Positions 29,785 through 38,608 of a DNA stretch of 64,000 nucleotides are shown here, one piece after another. A program made the position numbers and the translations under genes. Below the pieces are notes generated by a model. The model worked only from the letters and a program-made list of their open reading frames with translations, was not told where the DNA came from and searched no databases. Source of the DNA: Mycolicibacterium mageritense (GTDB lineage Bacteria; Actinomycetota; Actinomycetes; Mycobacteriales; Mycobacteriaceae). The stretch is from positions 7,936,001 to 8,000,000 of the forward strand of contig NZ_AP022567.1 of the NCBI RefSeq assembly GCF_010727475.1, read 5' to 3'. Each line of letters opens with the position of its first letter. Position 1 is the first letter of the stretch.

Positions 29785-30132
29785 GTGCCTGCTACCTCGA
29801 TACGGCCGAAACTCGTTTTGGGCGTGCTACTTTCGGCAGCGCTCGCAGGCTTTCTCGGCACCGTGCCACCGGCTGCAGCCGATCCGACCTCAGAATCGGC
29901 TGACGCCGTCATGGCTCACCTGACCGATCAGGGCTACGACGTACAGATCAACTGGGTCGGCGGCAAGAGTTCGATGCCACTGACGGAGTGCCGGGTCACC
30001 GGGATACACAACCCGGATCGCTCGGCACCGCCGGCCGACAGATCGTCGACGACGGTCTATGTCGACGTCTCGTGCCCCAACGAGCCCGACGATTCGGGCG
30101 TCATCTTCGGTCCGTTCGGCATCTTCGGCTGA
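29785..30132 (+). CDS. small exported protein of unknown function
   Basis: 115 residues from GTG 29785 with GGGAGGG upstream. Signal peptide KLVLGVLLSAALAGFLGTVP, cleavage near AAA-DP. The mature domain of about 80 residues contains LTDQGYDVQINWVGGKSSMP, one Cys in LTECRVTGIH and one in VYVDVSCPNEP that can form a disulfide. This arrangement is common in small secreted mycobacterial proteins of undetermined role. It is separated from the previous gene by 111 nt with no clear terminator. Confidence 0.75.
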   Translation: MPATSIRPKLVLGVLLSAALAGFLGTVPPAAADPTSESADAVMAHLTDQGYDVQINWVGGKSSMPLTECRVTGIHNPDRSAPPADRSSTTVYVDVSCPNEPDDSGVIFGPFGIFG

Positions 30133-30149
30133 CCGCCCAGACCCCGGCG

Positions 30150-30533
30150 TCAGAAGGCCCCTGCGGCGGGAACCGTCGTCGTCGCATACGGATTCGACAT
30201 CGTGGTGGTGGGTGGCGCCGACGTCGTCGCCGGTGGTTCTGCCGGCTCCGGTGGCGGCGCCGTCGAAACCACCACCTCACTGGTGGTGACGGGGACGGTT
30301 CGCGGCGTGCCGGCCGACGTCGATGGCGTGGAATGCGCACGAGGCGGCGACGTGGTCGCCGAGACTGTCGTCGTGGCGTCCCCGGTCGTCGGCGGCAGCG
30401 TGGAGTGGCGCGAGGTCAGGACGACCGCGAGGACCAACACCCCGATCGCGGCCACGCCGCCGATACCTGCGACGGCCGCCGCAAGCGGTCGCTCATGCCA
30501 CGGAGCCTTTTCTTCAGGACTGCTATCCAGCAC
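30150..30533 (-). CDS. single-pass membrane protein with Thr/Pro-rich extracellular tail
   Basis: 127 residues. A short cytoplasmic N-terminus, one transmembrane helix (AAAVAGIGGVAAIGVLVLAV, residues about 18-40) and a long Thr/Ser/Pro-rich exterior tail (TTTVSATTSPPRAHSTPSTS and similar), a typical substrate for mannosylation in actinobacteria. GTG start overlaps the lspA stop by 11 nt, so it is translated from the lspA transcript. No enzymatic motif. Function unknown. Confidence 0.65.
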   Translation of the reverse strand: MLDSSPEEKAPWHERPLAAAVAGIGGVAAIGVLVLAVVLTSRHSTLPPTTGDATTTVSATTSPPRAHSTPSTSAGTPRTVPVTTSEVVVSTAPPPEPAEPPATTSAPPTTTMSNPYATTTVPAAGAF

Positions 30534-31062
30534 TTGACCTGGTCTTCTGGTTTGCGGAGCCGAGCGGAGACCCGATCAGCGACAACGTAATCAAGCAGAT
30601 CACCCCGCCGAGTACGGCGAAGTCGGCGACGTTGAACACTGGCCCCCAGCCGATGGCGAGGAAATCCACCACCTGCCCGCGCAGCGGACCCGGTGACCGG
30701 AACACTCGATCGACCAGGTTACCGGTGGCGCCCCCGAGCACCATGCCGAGCCCCAGCGCCCACCCCGCCGAACGCACACGCCAACCGAGCGCGCCGACTG
30801 CCACCACCGTGATCAGGACTGCCACACTCAGCAGGACGGCGTTGCCCGCGGCAATGGACAGCGCTGCGCCTGCGTTTCGGGTCAGCACGCACACCAGCCG
30901 GTCGCCGACCAACGAGACCGCGTGACCGGGCTCGAGTAGGCCGACCGCCAGTGATTTGGTTCCCACGTCGACCAGCAGAACCGCCGCGCCGACCACGAAC
31001 AGAAGCCTCCGGCGCGTGGGCGCTGCCCCGATAATCGCCGCGGCGGCAGGCATGCTCGTCAT
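30523..31062 (-). CDS. lspA: lipoprotein signal peptidase LspA-type aspartic protease
   Basis: 179 residues from ATG 31062; GTG 31074 is also possible and the frame stays open further up. Four transmembrane helices. Family boxes: CVLTRNAGAALSIAAG, GGATGNLVDRVF with the first catalytic Asp, RGQVVDFL, and FNVADFAVLGG with the second catalytic Asp. Cleaves the signal peptide of diacylglyceryl-modified prolipoproteins in the plasma membrane. M. tuberculosis LspA is Rv1539, far from this neighbourhood in gene order, so this may be a second LspA. It may be cotranscribed with the small Thr/Pro-rich membrane protein. Confidence 0.8.
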   Translation of the reverse strand: MTSMPAAAAIIGAAPTRRRLLFVVGAAVLLVDVGTKSLAVGLLEPGHAVSLVGDRLVCVLTRNAGAALSIAAGNAVLLSVAVLITVVAVGALGWRVRSAGWALGLGMVLGGATGNLVDRVFRSPGPLRGQVVDFLAIGWGPVFNVADFAVLGGVICLITLSLIGSPLGSANQKTRSSAG

Positions 31063-31183
31063 GTCGGCCGTCACCGGCCCATTATCCGCCGGAACGTCAC
31101 GACCAGCCACTTCACCGACGCATCCGGCGGGTGAACACTGAGGCCGCCACGCGTGCCGCGCGATCGATGGCACAGTCGAAGGG

Positions 31184-31798
31184 GTGACACCGCCCAACAA
31201 CGACTACTGGAATCACAACACCGCCTACCATCCGTGGCTGACGAGGATCGCCGCCGGCCACCGCGGCGATGTCCTCGACGTCGGCTGTGGGGACGGCCTG
31301 CTGTCCCAGCGGCTGGCGCCCGTGTCGCGATCGGTGACCGCGATCGACCCGGAATCGAATGCGCTGCAACGTGCTTGGCTGCGCCTGGCCGACTACCCGA
31401 ATGTCACGGTGACCCAGACGAGTTTCGAAGACTTCGACCCCGGAGAACGGCGGTACGACCTGATCACCATGGTTGCGAGCCTGCACCACATGGATCTCCG
31501 GTCCGGCCTCACCAAGGCACGCGGCTTGCTGACGCCGCAGGGCGAGATCGCCGTGGTGGGGCTGTCCGCGAACCGGGCACTGCGCGATTGGCTCTGGTCT
31601 GGACTCTGCCTTCCCGCGGTGCGGATCGGTTCGCGGCTGCACGGCGAAACCAGAGACGTCGGGGTGGCCGTCGCCAGGCCGACCGAAACCCTGGACGAGA
31701 TTCGCCAGGTCGCGGACGAGGTCCTGCCCGGCGCTTCGATCCGCCGCGGGCTGTACTACCGCTATCTGCTGCGGTGGCCGGTCCCGCACAAGGACTAG
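31184..31798 (+). CDS. class I SAM-dependent methyltransferase
   Basis: 204 residues starting with GTG. Rossmann methyltransferase: motif I DVLDVGCGDGLLSQRL (about residue 29), motif II acidic DPESN, motif IV DLITMVASLHHMD. Small-molecule type, without RNA- or DNA-recognition domain. Starts divergently from lspA and ends 9 nt before the enoyl-CoA hydratase gene, so the two are probably cotranscribed. Substrate unknown. Confidence 0.85.
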   Translation: MTPPNNDYWNHNTAYHPWLTRIAAGHRGDVLDVGCGDGLLSQRLAPVSRSVTAIDPESNALQRAWLRLADYPNVTVTQTSFEDFDPGERRYDLITMVASLHHMDLRSGLTKARGLLTPQGEIAVVGLSANRALRDWLWSGLCLPAVRIGSRLHGETRDVGVAVARPTETLDEIRQVADEVLPGASIRRGLYYRYLLRWPVPHKD

Positions 31799-31807
31799 GC
31801 TCAGCGC

Positions 31808-32560
31808 GTGTCCGAACTCGTCCTCACGCAGATCGACAACAACGTCGCACTCATCACTGTGAACGATCCCGACCGCCGCAACGCGGTCACCTTCGAGATG
31901 TCGGCGGGATTGTGTGCCGCGATCGAGTCGGTCGAGGCCAACCCCGACGTGCACGCGGTGATCGTGACCGGCGCGGGCAAGGCGTTCTGCGCAGGCGCGG
32001 ATCTCACCGCGCTGGGCGCAGCGACCGAGGACGGGCTGCGCAAGATCTATGACGGTTTCCTGGCCGTCGCGCACTGTTCGCTGCCGACCATCGCCGCAGT
32101 CAACGGCGCGGCCGTCGGCGCGGGCCTGAATCTCGCGCTGGCCGCCGATGTCCGCATCGCCGGGCCTGCGGCCCTGTTCGATCCGCGATTCCAGAAACTC
32201 GGCATCCATCCCGGTGGCGGTGCCACGTGGATGCTGCAACGCGCCGTCGGCCCGCAGGTGGCCCGGGCGGCGCTGCTGTTCGGAATGCGGTTCGACGCCG
32301 AAGCCGCGGTGCGCCACGGCCTGGCACTGTCGATCGCGGGTGATCCGGTCGGCGCTGCCCGCGAACTCGCCGCGGGTCCGGCCGCAGCGCCCCGCGAGGT
32401 CGTCATCGCCACGAAGGCGTCGATGCGCGCCACCGCGAACCCCGGTGTGATCGACTCCGACCAACACCGGATCGCCGTCGACACCGAGCTGGGCCCGCAG
32501 GCTGCGTCGATCGAATCCCCGGAATTTGCACAGCGGTTGGCCGCGGCGAAGCGCAAGTAG
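31808..32560 (+). CDS. enoyl-CoA hydratase/isomerase family protein
   Basis: 250 residues from GTG 31808. Crotonase fold: VTGAGKAFCAGADLTALG forms the first oxyanion loop, AAVNGAAVGAGLNLALAADV the second oxyanion-hole segment, and KLGIHPGGGATWMLQRAVG the catalytic loop. Hydrates 2-enoyl-CoA in fatty-acid or branched-chain breakdown. Gene order corresponds to echA14 (Rv2486). Convergent with bkdC with 2 nt between stop codons. Whether it is a true hydratase cannot be settled: position of the catalytic Glu pair is not clear (GIHPGGG rather than GLxPEGG). Confidence 0.85.
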   Translation: MSELVLTQIDNNVALITVNDPDRRNAVTFEMSAGLCAAIESVEANPDVHAVIVTGAGKAFCAGADLTALGAATEDGLRKIYDGFLAVAHCSLPTIAAVNGAAVGAGLNLALAADVRIAGPAALFDPRFQKLGIHPGGGATWMLQRAVGPQVARAALLFGMRFDAEAAVRHGLALSIAGDPVGAARELAAGPAAAPREVVIATKASMRATANPGVIDSDQHRIAVDTELGPQAASIESPEFAQRLAAAKRK

Positions 32561-32562
32561 CG

Positions 32563-33756
32563 CTACATCTCCAGCAGCGCCAACTCCGGCGCCTCGATCA
32601 GTCCGCGTAGCTCGCACAGGAATTCGGCTGCCTGCGCGCCATCGGCGATCCGGTGGTCGAACGCACACGTCAGCGACATCGTCGGGCGGGCCACCACGAC
32701 GCCGTCGACCACCACGGGACGTTCCTTCAAGGATCCCATGCCGAGAATGGCAGCCTCGGGAAAGTTGATCACCGGTACGCCGTCATCGAGCCCGAGCGCA
32801 CCGAAGTTCGACACCGTGAACGTCGAACCGGTCAGCTCGGCGGGCGTGAGGGTGCCGGCCCGGGCTCCTTCGGCCAACCGGTTCACCACCTCGGCCAGCT
32901 GCCGGGTGCTCAGACTGTGCGCGTCGCGCACCACGGGGACGAGCAAGCCGCGCGCCGTCGCCACCCCGAAGCCGAGGTGTATGTCGGGGTGTTGGTGAAC
33001 CTGCGCACCACCGCTGGTTTCCACCCACGTCGAGTTCAGGATCAGGTGCCTGCGCAGCGCGACGACCACCAACCGCAGCGTCAGGATGAACGGCGTGACC
33101 GGCAGCTCGGGGTCGGTCGCGCGGATCCGGTCCCGCAGCCGCACCAGGGCTGAGCAGTCCACGTCGACACGGGCATGCGCATCGGGAATCTCGCGACGTG
33201 ACAACGTCATCCGCCGCGCCATCTCGGCCTGGACACCGCGCACGTCGAGCAGCTCGGAGCTGCCCGCGGCAGCGAGCACGTCGTCGCGGGTGATGATGCC
33301 GTCGGGTCCGGATCCCGGGGACAGCGTGCTGAGATCGACGTGAAGTTCGGCGGCCAGCTTGCGCACCGGCGGTTTGGCCCTGGGCCGGCCCGCCGGCGGC
33401 GGAGCTTCCGACGGCGTCGCGGGAGCGCGTCTGCTGGTGTCCATGGTGTCGTCGGCGCCGTAGCCGACGAGGACCGGCTTGCGAGCGGCACCTGTCCCGT
33501 TGACCGCCGGCGTGGCCTCCGTCGTCGCGATGCGCACGAGCAGCGACCCGACGTTGAGCGTTTCGCCCGGCGCACCGCCGAGTTCGAGCACCTGCCCGGC
33601 GTAGGGGCTGGGGATCTCGACCTCGGCCTTGTTGGTCTCCACGGTGCACAGTGTCTGGTTCAACTCGACGGTGTCACCGACTGCGACGTTCCAACTGGTG
33701 ATGGTCGCGTCCTGGAGCCCCTCCCCGAGGTCGGGCACCAGGAATTCCCGATTCAC
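32563..33756 (-). CDS. bkdC: branched-chain 2-oxoacid dehydrogenase E2 (dihydrolipoyl acyltransferase)
   Basis: 397 residues from GTG 33756, which shares GTGA with the bkdB stop. N-terminal lipoyl domain with the lipoylated Lys in TVETNKAEVEIPSPYAG (about residue 43), a Pro-rich hinge, a peripheral subunit-binding domain (VRKLAAELHVDLSTLSPGSG), and the catalytic domain ending CAFDHRIADGAQAAEFL (HRxxDG active site). Accepts the acyl group from E1 and forms isobutyryl-, isovaleryl- or 2-methylbutyryl-CoA. Equals Rv2495c. Only one lipoyl domain. Confidence 0.92.
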   Translation of the reverse strand: MNREFLVPDLGEGLQDATITSWNVAVGDTVELNQTLCTVETNKAEVEIPSPYAGQVLELGGAPGETLNVGSLLVRIATTEATPAVNGTGAARKPVLVGYGADDTMDTSRRAPATPSEAPPPAGRPRAKPPVRKLAAELHVDLSTLSPGSGPDGIITRDDVLAAAGSSELLDVRGVQAEMARRMTLSRREIPDAHARVDVDCSALVRLRDRIRATDPELPVTPFILTLRLVVVALRRHLILNSTWVETSGGAQVHQHPDIHLGFGVATARGLLVPVVRDAHSLSTRQLAEVVNRLAEGARAGTLTPAELTGSTFTVSNFGALGLDDGVPVINFPEAAILGMGSLKERPVVVDGVVVARPTMSLTCAFDHRIADGAQAAEFLCELRGLIEAPELALLEM

Positions 33757-34811
33757 GGCTGCTCCATTGCGCGCTCGACGCAGTCCAGCAGCCGGTCGAC
33801 ACCCGGTAGCCACACCTTTTCCAGGCGGGCCGGCGGGTAAGGCGTGTCAAACCCGGTGGCGCGCATCACCGGAGCCTCCAGGTCGTAGAACAGCTCCTCG
33901 GAGATCCGGGCGGCCAGTTCGGCGCCGAACCCCAATGTGCGCGGGCCCTCGTGCATCACCACGACGCGCCCGGTGCGGCGCACCGAGGCCGCGACGGTGT
34001 CGAAATCGAGTGGGTTGAGCGTGCGCAGGTCGATCACCTCGAGGCTCCAGCCGCGGGCCGCCGCGGACTCGGCCGCGTTCAGCGCGGTGGCGACCAAACC
34101 GCCGTAGGTGATCACCGTGACGTCAGTACCGTTGCGGCGCACCGCAGCCCGGCCTATGGGCAGGCCGGGAGTGCTCGTGTCGACGGGCTCACGCGCCCAG
34201 TACCGCCGTTTCGGTTCGAGGAAGATCACCGGGTCGAGGCTCGAGATCGACTGCCGCAAAAGCCAGTACGCGTCGGAGGGCGTGGACGGCACCACCACTT
34301 TGAGCCCGGCTGTGTGCAGCCAGTAGGTTTCGGTGGACTCCGAGTGATGTTCCACCGCACCGATGCCGCCGAACGACGGGATGCGCACCGTCACGGGCAT
34401 GGCGATGTCACCGTGGGTCCGCATGCGGTATTTCGCCAGATGGCTTGCGATCTGGTCGAAGGCCGGGTAGCTGAATCCGTCGAACTGGATCTCGGGCACC
34501 GGCCGAAAGCCCCGGATCGCCATCCCGATCGCAATCCCGATGATCGCCGACTCGGCCAGCGGGGTATCGAAACACCGGTCCCCGCCGAAGGTTTCGGAGA
34601 GCCCCTCGGTGACCCGGAAGACCCCGCCCAGCGTGGCGACGTCCTCACCGAACACCAGCACGCTCTCGTCTGCGGCCATGGCGTCGTGCAACGCCTGATT
34701 GATCGCCTGCACCATAGTCAGCTCGGCGGTCTTTCGCACCGACGTCAGGATCGGTTCCCACGGCTCCGGCGAATCACCTTGAGCGGCAGGCCGGTCGATG
34801 ATCTGAGTCAT
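33753..34811 (-). CDS. bkdB: branched-chain 2-oxoacid dehydrogenase E1 beta subunit
   Basis: 352 residues. Transketolase-like pyrimidine-binding domain: VLVFGEDVATLGGVFRVTEG with the TPP-activating Glu, PLAESAIIGIAIGMAIRGFR, then the C-terminal domain RAAVRRNGTDVTVITYGG and VIDLRTLNPLDFDT. Forms the alpha2beta2 E1 with BkdA to decarboxylate branched 2-oxoacids. Start 34811 is 6 nt past the bkdA stop; stop overlaps bkdC by 4 nt. Corresponds to Rv2496c. Confidence 0.93.
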   Translation of the reverse strand: MTQIIDRPAAQGDSPEPWEPILTSVRKTAELTMVQAINQALHDAMAADESVLVFGEDVATLGGVFRVTEGLSETFGGDRCFDTPLAESAIIGIAIGMAIRGFRPVPEIQFDGFSYPAFDQIASHLAKYRMRTHGDIAMPVTVRIPSFGGIGAVEHHSESTETYWLHTAGLKVVVPSTPSDAYWLLRQSISSLDPVIFLEPKRRYWAREPVDTSTPGLPIGRAAVRRNGTDVTVITYGGLVATALNAAESAAARGWSLEVIDLRTLNPLDFDTVAASVRRTGRVVVMHEGPRTLGFGAELAARISEELFYDLEAPVMRATGFDTPYPPARLEKVWLPGVDRLLDCVERAMEQP

Positions 34812-34817
34812 GTGGGG

Positions 34818-35909
34818 TCACGCCTCCTTCGCCAACTCTGCCAACAGCTGATCCCGTTGCCGGGCCAGATCAGGAGTGATCTCGGCATACACGATTTCGA
34901 ACATCTCGGCGGGGTCGAAGTCCGGGGCACCCGCCACCGCGTCCCGCAGTTCGGCACACAACCGCTTCGACCGGGCGCTGACGCGCTCTTCGAGGCGTTC
35001 GGTCCACACACCCACGTTCTGGAGGTACGTCCGGTAGCGCGCGATCGGATCGCGAGCCAGCCACGCGTTGACAGCGTCCGCAGACCGGTACCGCGTGGGG
35101 TCGTCGGACGTGGTGTGCGGACCCATCCGGTAGGTGATCGCTTCGATCAGCGTCGGGCCGCCGCCGCGGCGGGCCCGTTCGGCGGCCTCGGCCATCACCG
35201 TGAAACACGCGAGGACGTCGTTGCCGTCGACCCTGAGACCGGGCATGCCGTAGCCGATGGCGCGGTGCGCGATCGACGGGCCGGCCTGCTGATGCTCAAC
35301 CGGCACCGAGATCGCCCACTGGTTGTTCTGCACGAAGAACACGCACGGCGCCCGGAACACCGACGCGAGGTTCAGGGCCTCGTGCGCGTCGCCCTCGCTG
35401 GTCGCACCGTCGCCCATGAAGGCGACCGTCACGGAATCCTCACCGAGGCGCTGCGCGGCCATCGCGGCGCCGACCGCGTGTAGGCCGTGGGTACCGATGG
35501 GGATCGCGACCGGGGCGACGCAGTGGTCGGTGAACTGCAGGCCACCGTGCCATTTGCCGCGCCACAACGCACCGATCTGGGCCGGGGTGATGCCACGCAG
35601 CAGGAACGCGCCGATCTCGCGGTACTGCGGGAACAACCAGTCGGTCTTGCGCAGGCAGGCCGCCGCGCCGACCTGCGCGGCCTCCTGGCCGTGACATGAC
35701 GCGAACAGCGCCAGTTCGCCCTGCCGTTGCAGGTTGACGAACTCGGAGTCCAGATCACGCGTGACGACCATCGACTCGTAGAGCCAGCCGAGTGTTTCTG
35801 GCGGCAGATCACGGCTGTAGCGCGTCTCGCTGGTGGGTGATCCGTCGGCCTCGACGAGTCGCACGGGATCAAGATCGACGCTCAGCGGCGCCGCAGATGG
35901 CTCAGCCAT
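34818..35909 (-). CDS. bkdA: branched-chain 2-oxoacid dehydrogenase E1 alpha subunit
   Basis: 363 residues. Thiamine diphosphate-binding fold with GDGATSEGDAHEALNLA and FVQNNQWAISVPVEHQ (GDGx20-30N motif), plus the phosphorylation-loop-like YRMGPHTTSDDPTRYR. Decarboxylates the 2-oxoacids of Val, Leu and Ile and passes the acyl group to BkdC lipoyl arm. First gene of bkdABC; separated from citE by 238 nt that probably hold the bkd promoter (nothing else seen there). Equals Rv2497c. Confidence 0.93.
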   Translation of the reverse strand: MAEPSAAPLSVDLDPVRLVEADGSPTSETRYSRDLPPETLGWLYESMVVTRDLDSEFVNLQRQGELALFASCHGQEAAQVGAAACLRKTDWLFPQYREIGAFLLRGITPAQIGALWRGKWHGGLQFTDHCVAPVAIPIGTHGLHAVGAAMAAQRLGEDSVTVAFMGDGATSEGDAHEALNLASVFRAPCVFFVQNNQWAISVPVEHQQAGPSIAHRAIGYGMPGLRVDGNDVLACFTVMAEAAERARRGGGPTLIEAITYRMGPHTTSDDPTRYRSADAVNAWLARDPIARYRTYLQNVGVWTERLEERVSARSKRLCAELRDAVAGAPDFDPAEMFEIVYAEITPDLARQRDQLLAELAKEA

Positions 35910-36147
35910 ACCGCCTCCTGTTCGGTGACGGCATGTTCCGCCGTCGGTCCGTGAGGTGCTCAGCGCGGCGGCGATGGAGCAAAACCCCTGGTGAGGGGCC
36001 TCCGGCTAGCCGCAAGGGTGAGGCGCTAGCCGGACAATGCGCTCGGTACGTCGTAGCACTGGGGCATCACCGCCATTATGCGCCCGAATCGGATACGACC
36101 GCGTCCATCGGCGGTAACGGATCGGCTGCGTGTCGCGCGGTGGCCGG

Positions 36148-36960
36148 TCAGCCGGGCGGCGCGAGTGCGACGATGCGCTCAGCGCGTCGCAGCACCGGCG
36201 CGTCGACCATGAGCCCGTCGTACTGGAAGACGCCACGTTCTCGGGCCGACCGGTCCAGCACCGCTCGCGCCCACACGACCTGCTCATCGGTCGGGGCGTA
36301 GCCCGCCCGGATGACAGCCACCTGGGTCGGATGAATGGCGACCTTGGCGTCGAATCCGACGGCCACCGCATCGTCGGTCTCGGCCCGCAGCCCGTCGAGA
36401 TCCTTGATGTCCAGGTACACCGAGTCGAGCGCGAATTTGCCGAACGCCTTGGCCGCCAGAAGGGCCTGTGAGCGGACATGCTGCGCGACGTCGCGGTAGC
36501 TGCCGTCGGGCCATCGATTGGCGGTGCCGCCGGTCACGGCGAACAGATCCTCGGCACCCCACATCACCGCGAACGCGTTGTCGGGCTGCACCAGCTGGAC
36601 CACGTTGAGCGCGGCCAGCGGGGTCTCGACGAGAACCACCACATCCAGCGGCGCCAGCGCCCGCACCTGGTCGGGATGTTCGGACTTCGCCAACATCACC
36701 GTGGTGTAGTCGGTCGCCGCCACGGCCTTCAGGTCGAGCGCATGATCGGCGGTGCCGGTGGGATTGACCCGCACGACGGTGCGGGCCGGGTCGAGCCGCG
36801 TGGCGATCAAGGCTTGCCGTGCGGCTTCGCGGTCCTTGGCCGCGACACCGTCCTCGAGATCGAGGATCACCACGTCAGCCGCCGCGGCCGCCTTCTCGAA
36901 CCGCTCGGGCCGATCCGCGGGGCAGAACAGCCAGCCGGGGCCGGTATTCGCGATCGCCAC
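36148..36960 (-). CDS. citE: CitE-like beta-hydroxyacyl-CoA lyase
   Basis: 270 residues from GTG 36960, overlapping the stop of the MaoC gene by one base (TAGTG). HpcH/HpaI aldolase (TIM barrel) family: WLFCPADRPERFEKAAAAAD, DLEDGVAAKDREAAR, RVNPTG, VETPLAAL, MWGAEDLFAVTGG and KVAIHPTQV. Mg-dependent cleavage of a beta-hydroxyacyl-CoA. The M. tuberculosis homologue Rv2498c, in the same operon, is described as acting on HMG-CoA/citramalyl-CoA-like substrates, which fits the last step of leucine catabolism here. No CitD/CitF partners nearby, so it is not a citrate lyase subunit. Confidence 0.9.
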   Translation of the reverse strand: MAIANTGPGWLFCPADRPERFEKAAAAADVVILDLEDGVAAKDREAARQALIATRLDPARTVVRVNPTGTADHALDLKAVAATDYTTVMLAKSEHPDQVRALAPLDVVVLVETPLAALNVVQLVQPDNAFAVMWGAEDLFAVTGGTANRWPDGSYRDVAQHVRSQALLAAKAFGKFALDSVYLDIKDLDGLRAETDDAVAVGFDAKVAIHPTQVAVIRAGYAPTDEQVVWARAVLDRSARERGVFQYDGLMVDAPVLRRAERIVALAPPG

Positions 36961-37448
36961 TACGCCTCCTCTGCCGGACGCATGCGCACCATGGTCTTGC
37001 GCGACGCTGTCGCGACGACGTCGCCGTGCTGGTTGCGCCCGGTGTGCGCGAACGTGACGATGCCTTCCCCCGGGCGGCTCTTGGATGCGCGCTTCTCGGT
37101 GATCTCCGTTTCGGCGTAGAGCGTGTCGCCGTGGAAAAGCGGCTTGGGAAAGGCGATCTCGGAGAAGCCGAGGTTGCCGACGATGGTGCCTTGGGTCAGC
37201 TGGGCCACCGAGAGGCCGACCAGCGTCGACAGCGTGAACATCGAGTTGACCAGGCGGGCGTTGAACGGCGGCAGCGCGTCGGAGAACGCCGCGTCGAGGT
37301 GCAGCGCCTGGGTGTTCATGGTCAGCGTGGTGAACAGCACGTTGTCGGCCTCGGTGATGGTGCGACCCGGCCGGTGCAAGTAGCGCACGCCGATCTCGAA
37401 CTCCTCGAACCACAGCCCGCGCTGCTCGATCACCCGCTTGTCGCTCAC
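36960..37448 (-). CDS. MaoC-family dehydratase/hydratase
   Basis: 162 residues from GTG 37448, sharing GTGA with the fadE19 stop. Hot-dog hydratase 2 type: FEIGVRYLHRPGRTITEADN near the start, MNTQALHLDAAFSDA with the catalytic Asn/His region, and FPKPLFHGDTLYAETEITEK. Predicted to hydrate a branched enoyl-CoA such as the 3-methylglutaconyl-CoA formed after AccA1/AccD1 (inference from the operon). Equals Rv2499c. Sits between acyl-CoA dehydrogenase and lyase genes in pathway order. Confidence 0.9.
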   Translation of the reverse strand: MSDKRVIEQRGLWFEEFEIGVRYLHRPGRTITEADNVLFTTLTMNTQALHLDAAFSDALPPFNARLVNSMFTLSTLVGLSVAQLTQGTIVGNLGFSEIAFPKPLFHGDTLYAETEITEKRASKSRPGEGIVTFAHTGRNQHGDVVATASRKTMVRMRPAEEA

Positions 37449-38608
37449 AGACCGGCCTCCCGCGCGATCAGCATGAGCTGCACTTCGGTTGTGCCCTCGC
37501 CGATTTCCAGGATCTTGCTGTCGCGGTAGTGCCGCGCGACGGGGTACTCGTTCATGAAGCCGTAGCCGCCGAAGATCTGGGTGGCGTCGCGCGAGTTGTC
37601 CATCGCGGCCTCGCTCGACACCAGCTTGGCCACGGCCGCGGCTTTCTTGAAAGGCTTGCCGGACAACATGAGTGCCGCGGCGTCGTAGTAGGCGGCACGT
37701 GCGGTGTGCGCGCGCGCTTCCATCCTGGCGATCTTGAACGCGATCGCCTGGTAGGTGCCGATCTTGGCGCCGAACGCTTCCCGCTCCTTGGCGTAGCGCA
37801 CGCATTCGTCCACACAGCCTTGCGCGACACCGACCGACAGCGCGGCGATCGCGATCCGGCCCTCGTCGAGGATGCGCAGGAAGTTGGCGTAGCCGCGGCC
37901 GCGCTCGCCGAGCAGGTTCTCGGCGGGCACGCGCACGTCGTCGAAGCTCAAGGGATGGGTGTCCGACGCGTTCCAGCCGACCTTGTTGTAGGCCGGCTCG
38001 GCCGTGAAGCCCTCGGTGGGCACCGGCACCAGGATCGACGAGATCTCTTTTTTGCCACCGGCCTGCTCGTCCGTGACCGCGGTGACCGTCACCAGTTTCG
38101 TGATGTCGGTGCCGGAGTTGGTGATGAACTGCTTGGAGCCGTTGATCACCCAGCTGTCGCCGTCGAGCTTCGCGGTGGTCTTGGTGGCCCCCGCGTCGCT
38201 GCCGCCACCGGCCTCGGTCAGGCCGAACGCGCCGAGTGCCTTACCGCTGGCCAGCAGTGGCAGCCACTCCTGCTTCTGCGCCTCGTTGCCGAACCGGTAC
38301 ACCGGCATCGCGCCCAGCGACACGCCGGCCTCCAGTGTGATGGCCACGCTCTGGTCGACCTTGCCGAGTTCTTCGAGCGCGAGGCACAGCGCGAAGTAGT
38401 CCCCACCCATGCCGCCGTACTCCTCGGGGAACGGCAGGCCGAACAGGCCCATGTCGGCCATGCCCGCGACGACCTCGTACGGAAACGAGTGTTCTTCGTC
38501 GTGTTTGGCGCTCACCGGCGCGACCACGCTCTGGGCGAAGTCGCGGACGGTCTTGGCCAATTGCTCGTAGTGGTCGGGCAGCGTTCCGGTCGACAAAAAG
38601 TCGCTCAT
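37445..38608 (-). CDS. fadE19: acyl-CoA dehydrogenase (isovaleryl-CoA dehydrogenase-like)
   Basis: 387 residues from ATG 38608, overlapping the accA1 stop by 4 nt. FAD-dependent acyl-CoA dehydrogenase: AFGLTEAGGGSDAGATKTTA (FAD/substrate loop), SWVINGSKQFITNSG, IALGVAQG-type helix (IAALSVGVAQGCVD), DATQIFGGYGFMNEYPVARH, and YRDSKILEIGEGTTEVQLML with the catalytic Glu. Oxidises isovaleryl-CoA to 3-methylcrotonyl-CoA in leucine breakdown, consistent with neighbouring carboxylase genes. Equals Rv2500c. Confidence 0.92.
   Translation of the reverse strand: MSDFLSTGTLPDHYEQLAKTVRDFAQSVVAPVSAKHDEEHSFPYEVVAGMADMGLFGLPFPEEYGGMGGDYFALCLALEELGKVDQSVAITLEAGVSLGAMPVYRFGNEAQKQEWLPLLASGKALGAFGLTEAGGGSDAGATKTTAKLDGDSWVINGSKQFITNSGTDITKLVTVTAVTDEQAGGKKEISSILVPVPTEGFTAEPAYNKVGWNASDTHPLSFDDVRVPAENLLGERGRGYANFLRILDEGRIAIAALSVGVAQGCVDECVRYAKEREAFGAKIGTYQAIAFKIARMEARAHTARAAYYDAAALMLSGKPFKKAAAVAKLVSSEAAMDNSRDATQIFGGYGFMNEYPVARHYRDSKILEIGEGTTEVQLMLIAREAGL

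Noticed and set aside
36148..36960. Citrate lyase beta subunit of a fermentative complex
   Set aside because: No citD, citF or citrate transporter; the operon is leucine catabolism, so a stand-alone beta-hydroxyacyl-CoA lyase is more likely.
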